This document shows, piece after piece, positions 15,744 to 19,915 of a stretch of DNA of 19,915 nucleotides. The stretch lies in the NCBI GenBank assembly GCA_025201865.1, contig MU602745.1:1-19915 (forward strand), read 5' to 3'. The DNA is from Ramicandelaber brevisporus (taxonomy: Eukaryota > Kickxellomycota > Ramicandelaberales > Ramicandelaberaceae). Position 1 is the stretch's first letter. Each line of letters begins with the position of its first letter. The position numbers and the translations under genes are program-made. A model generated the notes under the pieces. The model searched no databases. It was not told the DNA's origin and saw only the letters and a list, made by a program, of their open reading frames with translations.

Positions 15744-18284
15744 TTAGTCACTATCGCTGTCATCCGAGTCACCGATGGTCTGGCTGTCATTATTGCCATT
15801 GTCGTCATCATCAGATTCAAAGAAGCCACCGCCGCCACCACCACCGCCAGTCTTGCCACTTCCAGTTTTGCTGTTGCTGCCACTGCCGTCAGCATCGCCA
15901 TGGCCATCCAACTTTGCCAGTTCAGCTTCAAATTGCTTCTTGGTAATTGTGCCCTTGCGCAGCTTCTTTCGCAGTCTTTCCTCTTCCGCCAGCGCAGTTT
16001 CTTCGTCGTAGCTGTCATTGCCGTCATCATTGCCGACATCTTTTGATTTCTTTGGCTGTGGCTGCAGACCAGCATCAGCAACGCGACGAAGATACTCACG
16101 CTTCCGCTCCTTCTTTTGACGTCGTTCAACCCTGCGCTGCAATCTATCCTTCTGCTCAGACCATGCCACATGACCATGCTGAGCAACCAGCTTCTGTCTC
16201 TTTGCCTTCTTCTTTTCTTCTTCTTCATCCAACTCACTGGCACTCGAGTCATCTTCACTTTCACCACCTGACGCATCCTCCTTTGATTCCTGTGCCTGTT
16301 GCTGCTGCTGTTGCTGTTGTTGCTGTTGCTGTTGCTGTTTTTCTTGTTCTTGTTCTTGTTGAATTCGATGCTGCTCACGCTGCGATTTGTTTGCATAAAC
16401 CAACTTATTGATTTTGACATCCATTGGAACAAATGCAGCCACTCTCTCCTTCTTGCAGTTACGCAGTTCTGGCATCTTGGGGAACTGCAGCAATGCAAAT
16501 CCCTTGGCAGCACGTCCATAATCCAAGTGCTTAATTTGGAAAATCAAGTGTGCCTCGTGCTTGGAGTATGCACGTATAAATGATACAAATGCACGCATTC
16601 CTTTGTCGTGCAAATCGCGATCTGTGCACACAACTTGTCTGAGCGCCTCCAACAGCGCATCCGATGCCTCATCTGTATCCACCACGGACGACTCATTATC
16701 ACTGTCATCTTCATCGTTTCCATCGTTTCCATCGTTTCCAGCAATGATAATCTTTGTCTGTTTATCGGCATCGGCTTGCGAGATATACGGATGTGGACTG
16801 ACCGGAATCTTGCGCAGCTTCAGCAACTCAGTGTAAGTCTCTTCTTTGCCCGGAGTCAACATCACCCATGCTTGGCCAGATCGGCCAGCTCTAGCCGTGC
16901 GTCCACAGCGATGAGCAAATGCCTTGACATCAAGAGGAGCATCAAACTGCACAACAACATCCACATCCGGCAAATCAATACCTCGACTAGCGACATCTGT
17001 ACACAACAACACCGCAGACACTCCGCTGGGCAAATTGGCAAATGATTCATACGTCTTTGTGCGTTTCTTTGACTCCATTTGTCCGTGTAAATGGTGAATT
17101 TCTAAATTGGCCAGCATTGATGATAAACGTCCAATATGTTTTTTGAACTGCTGACCTTTATTGGATGATAGAATACGAGAAAGCTGAGATTGAGCAGACA
17201 CAAATAGTTTATGGAAATAATCAACCGCTGCACAGGATGAGAAATAAACCAAGAACTTACGATTTGGCGCCATTTGGATAATTCGCAACAGCAATGCCAA
17301 CTTCTGATCAGGATGACACAACAAAGAGTGGATGGTTAGCCCAGCTGGAATTCGTCTTTCTGAGATTACAGTTCCGCTTTGTGCGCCGTTGTTGTTCTTG
17401 CTACTGCTGATATCTTCAACCTTGACTACAATGCGCACTGGGTTTCTTAATCCAGCTCTGACTAGCTCTGACAGTGCCTCAGACATTGTTGCAGAAAACA
17501 AACTAGTTCTTCTTTGCTTGGGCAGACATCTAATAATATTATTTAATGCAGTTTCAAATCCCAAATCCAACAATTTATCAGCTTCGTCGAGAATCAGAAT
17601 ATCCAAATCATTCACATCCAATATACTCAACTTTGGTCTCAATCCACCACTTGACGCAAACATATTATTCTTTTTACGTTTATTGTTCTTGGCTGTACTG
17701 ACACTACTGACTCCATAGAATATCTCCTCCAATCTTCCAGGCGTAGATACTATAATGTTTGGCGCAATCTGTTTAATCACCTTCGTTTCTTGATCGAGTG
17801 AACGTTCATTGCCGCTAGTCAACAAATACGGCCGAACCAACGCCTGTTTAACTTCCTTCTCATTCCCATTAGCTTTGCCACCACTATCGCCATCGCCATT
17901 ACCATCACCATCACAACCACCATCGTTAACATTATTGCATGACATTTGATTTGCAAATTCCTCTATAACTGCGTAAATCTGCTTTGCCAATTCTCTCGTT
18001 GGTGAAATGATAATTGCTCCAACCTGACCTCTTCTCAACGGTGTCGCCTCCATCATTCGCTTTCTAATCATCTCTAACACTGGTAATCCATAGCTTAACG
18101 TTTTGCCCGAGCCAGTCACGGCTTCTACCACAACGTCTTTTCGCTGCAGCATCTGTGGGATAGTCGCAGCCTGCACCGGTGTCATCTGCGTAAAGCCTTT
18201 GAGATTCAAAGATGACAGCAGATCGTCACCCAACGGCGGCGACAGCGTCGACCAGGCTCCAGCATAACTTGGGGCAGTGTCCAT
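15744..18284 (-). CDS. SPB4: DEAD-box RNA helicase Spb4/DDX55 (60S ribosome assembly)
   Basis: An 846-residue intronless frame from ATG 18284 (A at -3, G at +4) to TAA at 15744. Order: Q-motif region W11 and GFTQMTPVQ; Walker A AVTGSGKT (55-62); PTRELA (95-100); TPGR (181-184); DEAD (233-236); SAT (264-266); VYFSS (346-350); TDVASRGID (429-437); HRCGRTARAGRSG (458-470). Spb4/DDX55 specificity comes from EAVTGSGKT, FLVYFSSCAAVDY, the DUF4217-type region KGMRAFVSFIRAYSKHEA to GFALLQFPKMPELR (561-607), and the LRKGTITKKQFEAEL tail. In yeast, Spb4 acts in the nucleolus on pre-60S particles. It is longer than usual (about 600) because of a Gly/Asp/Asn insert at about 116-143, a spacer at about 508-545, Q14 (650-663), and acidic and poly-Gly tails. 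The GG motif before TPGR reads SGN here. It shares a divergent promoter with the next gene. Confidence 0.95.
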   Translation of the reverse strand: MDTAPSYAGAWSTLSPPLGDDLLSSLNLKGFTQMTPVQAATIPQMLQRKDVVVEAVTGSGKTLSYGLPVLEMIRKRMMEATPLRRGQVGAIIISPTRELAKQIYAVIEEFANQMSCNNVNDGGCDGDGNGDGDSGGKANGNEKEVKQALVRPYLLTSGNERSLDQETKVIKQIAPNIIVSTPGRLEEIFYGVSSVSTAKNNKRKKNNMFASSGGLRPKLSILDVNDLDILILDEADKLLDLGFETALNNIIRCLPKQRRTSLFSATMSEALSELVRAGLRNPVRIVVKVEDISSSKNNNGAQSGTVISERRIPAGLTIHSLLCHPDQKLALLLRIIQMAPNRKFLVYFSSCAAVDYFHKLFVSAQSQLSRILSSNKGQQFKKHIGRLSSMLANLEIHHLHGQMESKKRTKTYESFANLPSGVSAVLLCTDVASRGIDLPDVDVVVQFDAPLDVKAFAHRCGRTARAGRSGQAWVMLTPGKEETYTELLKLRKIPVSPHPYISQADADKQTKIIIAGNDGNDGNDEDDSDNESSVVDTDEASDALLEALRQVVCTDRDLHDKGMRAFVSFIRAYSKHEAHLIFQIKHLDYGRAAKGFALLQFPKMPELRNCKKERVAAFVPMDVKINKLVYANKSQREQHRIQQEQEQEKQQQQQQQQQQQQQQAQESKEDASGGESEDDSSASELDEEEEKKKAKRQKLVAQHGHVAWSEQKDRLQRRVERRQKKERKREYLRRVADAGLQPQPKKSKDVGNDDGNDSYDEETALAEEERLRKKLRKGTITKKQFEAELAKLDGHGDADGSGSNSKTGSGKTGGGGGGGGFFESDDDDNGNNDSQTIGDSDDSDSD
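16296..16337 (-). repeat. CAG/CAA tract encoding 14 Gln in the helicase
   Basis: Fourteen consecutive Gln codons with CAG and CAA mostly alternating, preceded in the protein by a QEQEQEK segment. It lies in the poorly conserved C-terminal region outside the helicase core. Confidence 0.92.
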
Positions 18285-18475
18285 GATGAGGAAGAAGACG
18301 CTGCTGATTTCCTCTTTTTTAAAAAGGCAAGTTTTTTTTATGTGGCTGAAGCCGACTGAACAATTCGATCTTGAACAAACGAGATTTCAACTCAGGCTAC
18401 CTCTCTCCACCTCCTCCGCCTCCTCTCCTCTCCAAGGTCAAGAAATACTCCGACAACTACAGCCAACGTGTTATT
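18285..18475. promoter_or_regulatory. Compact divergent promoter between helicase and F-box gene
   Basis: Only 191 bases separate the helicase ATG (minus) from the first usable ATG of the F-box gene (plus). The interval includes T/A runs (18314-18340) and a CT-rich CTCCACCTCCTCCGCC segment (about 18403-18425) typical of a leader. Both genes must start transcription within or across this span, so regulatory sequence is probably shared. Confidence 0.6.
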
Positions 18476-19876
18476 ATGCAACAAGGCATACTTGGCCTGC
18501 CACTCGAGCTGCTCGAGGAGATCGCCGCGTTCTTTCCGGCTAGCAAAGCTGCCAAAGTTGTCACGGTCAATTTAGCCTTTCACGCTGCATTCACTCGCCG
18601 CATATGGACCAATTTGGATATGCTGGCATCAAAAGCACTTAAACGGATTCCAGCGTCCGCTTGGCGCACGTATGGTGGTTTGGTGCGTAAGACTGTAGTC
18701 TGGAGCAATGGTGAAACACCCATCCCGCTGGAATGCATTCAAAATGTGACACGCCTCAGCTTTTCAGTTACTTGCATTGATATGGTATTCAACGGCAATC
18801 ATGAATGGCATAATCTTCAGCGCGTTGACATTGGAGCTATTGAGGTGGGCAATCTTCTAACAAGACATGCGATCGTAATAAATAAATGGATTGCAAAGGC
18901 ACTGGAGCGCGGTCAGTTTGTAAAGTTCGAATGGCGTACAATCATCGATGACGGTGGGGATCTCATGTCAATTTGCGATTTTGCCGACATGCTTACACAT
19001 GCAGAACACCATCTGTTTAACGCTGAGATTGACCGCGTCCATCGTGCCTCTCTGGACATGCTGCACAAGTTCGCTACTATGGCAGTCAATCTTACCATCG
19101 GAGTAGGTGCGCTGAACACATTGATTACATGCAGTAGCGATGCTGAGTTCAAAGCACTCTGCAGTTTGTATCTTACTGATGACTCGGACAATTACTATGG
19201 TGTGCCATCGAGCTTTAGCCAGATTAGCCAGGATCGGTTCCCGTTGCTGCAATACTTGGCTATGACGTATCCTCCAAAGTATCGTCCAGCTCTTCAGTCG
19301 ATGTTCGCGCAGAGCATGCCAAGCATCACGAGGTTGGAGCTGGCAGATTGCGATGACAGCCACTTCTTTGAGCATCTTCTCCACAGGCTGCCGAATGCTG
19401 CCACGTTGATACTCGAGGGCCACAAAACGCCTGTTATCGTTCGGTTGCTGTCAATGTGCCTGCCTCGGCTACAGCGACTGGAAATACATGGAGCCGTAGA
19501 GTTAGTCATCGATGATGCGGATTCAGCTGCTGCAGCTCGTTTGCCGAACCTGAAGGAGCTTGTCTTCCATAACCTTGCAGATGGAATTGTGGCACTGCCA
19601 GGCATAGAGTATCTGTCTCTTGCTGTTGACTGTGCTCCAAACCTGTATGAACTCGACGTTACAGAGTATAGAGTGACAAGCGAGCTTCTGGCCCAGCTCA
19701 AAGGACGAGTGAATGCATCGGTCCGTTACATTTCGGCCCGACAGCAACAAATCAATGACATCGGCAATCTGCTGGCCATATTCCCTGGCGTCAAGAGACT
19801 CGAGCTGTCGAGATATGACGATGTGGATGTTGGTGAGCTGGCGCAAATGCATCCCAATGTGCTCATTCTTCAGTAA
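18476..19876 (+). CDS. F-box / leucine-rich repeat-like protein
   Basis: A 466-residue frame. Reading remains open upstream to 18371, but that start would be TTG; the first in-frame ATG is 18476, which puts the F-box at the very N-terminus as usual. An F-box-like motif, LPLELLEEIAAFF followed by a hydrophobic helix ending in RRIW, covers about residues 8-44. The remainder has irregular Leu-rich units such as SITRLELADC, LPNAATLILEG, LPRLQRLEIHG, LPNLKELVFHN and VKRLELSRYDD, consistent with a degenerate LRR solenoid. By family analogy it would bind Skp1 in an SCF ubiquitin ligase and use the LRRs to choose substrates; neither partner nor substrate can be read here. No membrane span or signal peptide is seen. 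Many early-diverging fungi carry large families of such genes. It ends at TAA 19874-19876. Confidence 0.75.
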   Translation: MQQGILGLPLELLEEIAAFFPASKAAKVVTVNLAFHAAFTRRIWTNLDMLASKALKRIPASAWRTYGGLVRKTVVWSNGETPIPLECIQNVTRLSFSVTCIDMVFNGNHEWHNLQRVDIGAIEVGNLLTRHAIVINKWIAKALERGQFVKFEWRTIIDDGGDLMSICDFADMLTHAEHHLFNAEIDRVHRASLDMLHKFATMAVNLTIGVGALNTLITCSSDAEFKALCSLYLTDDSDNYYGVPSSFSQISQDRFPLLQYLAMTYPPKYRPALQSMFAQSMPSITRLELADCDDSHFFEHLLHRLPNAATLILEGHKTPVIVRLLSMCLPRLQRLEIHGAVELVIDDADSAAAARLPNLKELVFHNLADGIVALPGIEYLSLAVDCAPNLYELDVTEYRVTSELLAQLKGRVNASVRYISARQQQINDIGNLLAIFPGVKRLELSRYDDVDVGELAQMHPNVLILQ

Positions 19877-19915
19877 CAGATTCTCTCCAAATAGATGCGA
19901 TTAAACCTGATTTAT
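19877..19915. other. Start of the F-box gene 3' untranslated region
   Basis: The last 39 bases follow the F-box stop codon. They are A/T-rich and contain GATTAAAC, a weak polyadenylation-like element, but no exact AATAAA before the window ends. Confidence 0.4.

Noticed and set aside
18371-18475. N-terminal extension of the F-box protein with a six-Pro run
   Set aside because: The extended frame starts at TTG, which is not a credible nuclear start. No in-frame ATG precedes 18476.

Overview
The window looks like nuclear DNA of a gene-dense, intron-poor fungus. The identifiable genes are eukaryotic housekeeping genes (nuclear 5'-3' exoribonuclease, mitochondrial Tim21, ribosomal protein L17, Spb4-type DEAD-box helicase) plus a homeodomain protein, an eIF1-like protein and an F-box/leucine-rich protein. 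Every one reads as a single uninterrupted frame. Glutamine runs built from mixed CAG/CAA codons occur in several unrelated proteins, and the intergenic DNA is full of simple-sequence tracts. The F-box protein, opening with an LPLELLEEI-type box, recalls lineage-expanded families of early-diverging (zygomycete-grade, perhaps Kickxellomycotina such as Ramicandelaber) fungi. That taxonomic placement is an impression, not a database result.

Layout. 1-3039 (-): Rat1/Xrn2, 5' end complete, C-terminal end cut by the window edge. 3040-3873: short intergenic region. 3874-8382 (-): 1502-residue Gln/Ser/Thr-rich homeodomain protein. 8383-10967: 2.6 kb of low-complexity DNA without a convincing gene, the presumed leader and control region of the homeodomain gene. 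10968-11186 (+): possible 72-residue small protein or upstream ORF. 11249-12214 (+): Tim21, convergent with 12357-13316 (-), a SUI1/eIF1-domain protein with a long disordered N-terminal extension. 13317-14775: intergenic, with a coding-looking scrap, a nested inverted repeat and several simple repeats. 14776-15351 (-): ribosomal protein uL22 (L17). 15352-15743: L17 upstream region with small tandem repeats. 15744-18284 (-): Spb4/DDX55-type helicase. 18285-18475: compact divergent promoter. 18476-19876 (+): F-box/leucine-rich protein.

Several genes serve RNA and ribosome biology: Rat1 (rRNA trimming and transcription termination), Spb4 (60S assembly), L17 (60S structure) and the eIF1-like protein (start-codon selection, by homology). 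In a eukaryote this adjacency does not imply an operon. The observations most worth a second look are the extended eIF1-like protein with an internal ATG that would release an eIF1-sized product, a second open frame of about 1.7 kb overlapping the homeodomain gene on the same strand, and the unassigned 72-codon ORF just upstream of Tim21. I found no clear, previously undescribed multi-gene system. I saw no tRNA, rRNA, transposase or CRISPR array.
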